Shown piece after piece: positions 5,032-5,053 of a stretch of 5,053 nt of DNA. Position 1 is the first letter of the stretch. Each line of letters begins with the position of its first letter. The notes beneath the pieces are model-generated. The model was not told the DNA's origin. It saw only the letters and a program-made list of their open reading frames with translations, and did not search any database. Origin of the DNA: an uncultured beta proteobacterium (lineage in GTDB: Bacteria; Pseudomonadota; Gammaproteobacteria; Burkholderiales; Rhodocyclaceae). The stretch lies in contig CAIVZW010000294.1 of NCBI GenBank assembly GCA_903910495.1, positions 1 to 5,053 of the forward strand, written 5' to 3'. Made by a program: the position numbers and the translations under genes.

Positions 5032-5053
5032 GCGGGCTTCGATGCCCCGAAGG

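Overview
The window looks like a chromosomal segment of a betaproteobacterium. Its GC-rich coding style, the protein families present and an intergenic repeat of the 'CGCCCTGAGC(C/T)TGTCGAAGGG' type would suit the Rhodocyclales/Burkholderiales, but this placement comes from family recall and was not searched. Nearly all convincing genes lie on the minus strand.

Left third (1-929). A short minus-strand reading frame (86-226) has the N-terminal signature of a type I restriction HsdR subunit and nothing after it, so it reads as a gene remnant. An A-rich gap (227-511) leads into a plausible small plus-strand membrane protein (512-790). A short convergent gap follows (791-929).

Middle (930-1709). 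A LOG-family (TIGR00730) nucleotide phosphoribohydrolase lies at 930-1493, with a good Shine-Dalgarno sequence that decides its start. Upstream of it is a long imperfect palindrome (1553-1644) of the intergenic repeat family. A 24-base insert flanked by GTC interrupts it. The palindrome also sits where a terminator for the next operon would be.

Main operon (1710-4213, read right to left). It holds an ECF sigma factor (3644-4213), a single-pass membrane protein overlapping it by ATGA and probably its anti-sigma partner (2748-3647), and an exported protein with two conserved-looking ends joined by a Ser/Glu/Ala-rich linker (1710-2648). A perfect 9-bp inverted repeat places the third gene's Shine-Dalgarno in a possible hairpin, which suggests translational control of that gene. 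I read the three genes as a sigma / membrane anti-sigma / envelope output-or-sensor module of unknown stimulus.

Right end (4214-5053). A 268-bp MITE-like element with 17-bp perfect terminal inverted repeats lies 4 bp upstream of the sigma-factor start codon. It contains two long hairpins centred at exactly mirrored positions, sharing the core TGGTTRTTCCA and two more mirrored blocks. Beyond it lie a two-pass membrane protein (4553-4930) and a second copy of the intergenic repeat (5003-5031). The element has evidently replaced the original leader of the sigma operon, so expression of the operon is probably read through it or driven from within it. This element and the hairpin in front of the third gene are the parts most worth checking.
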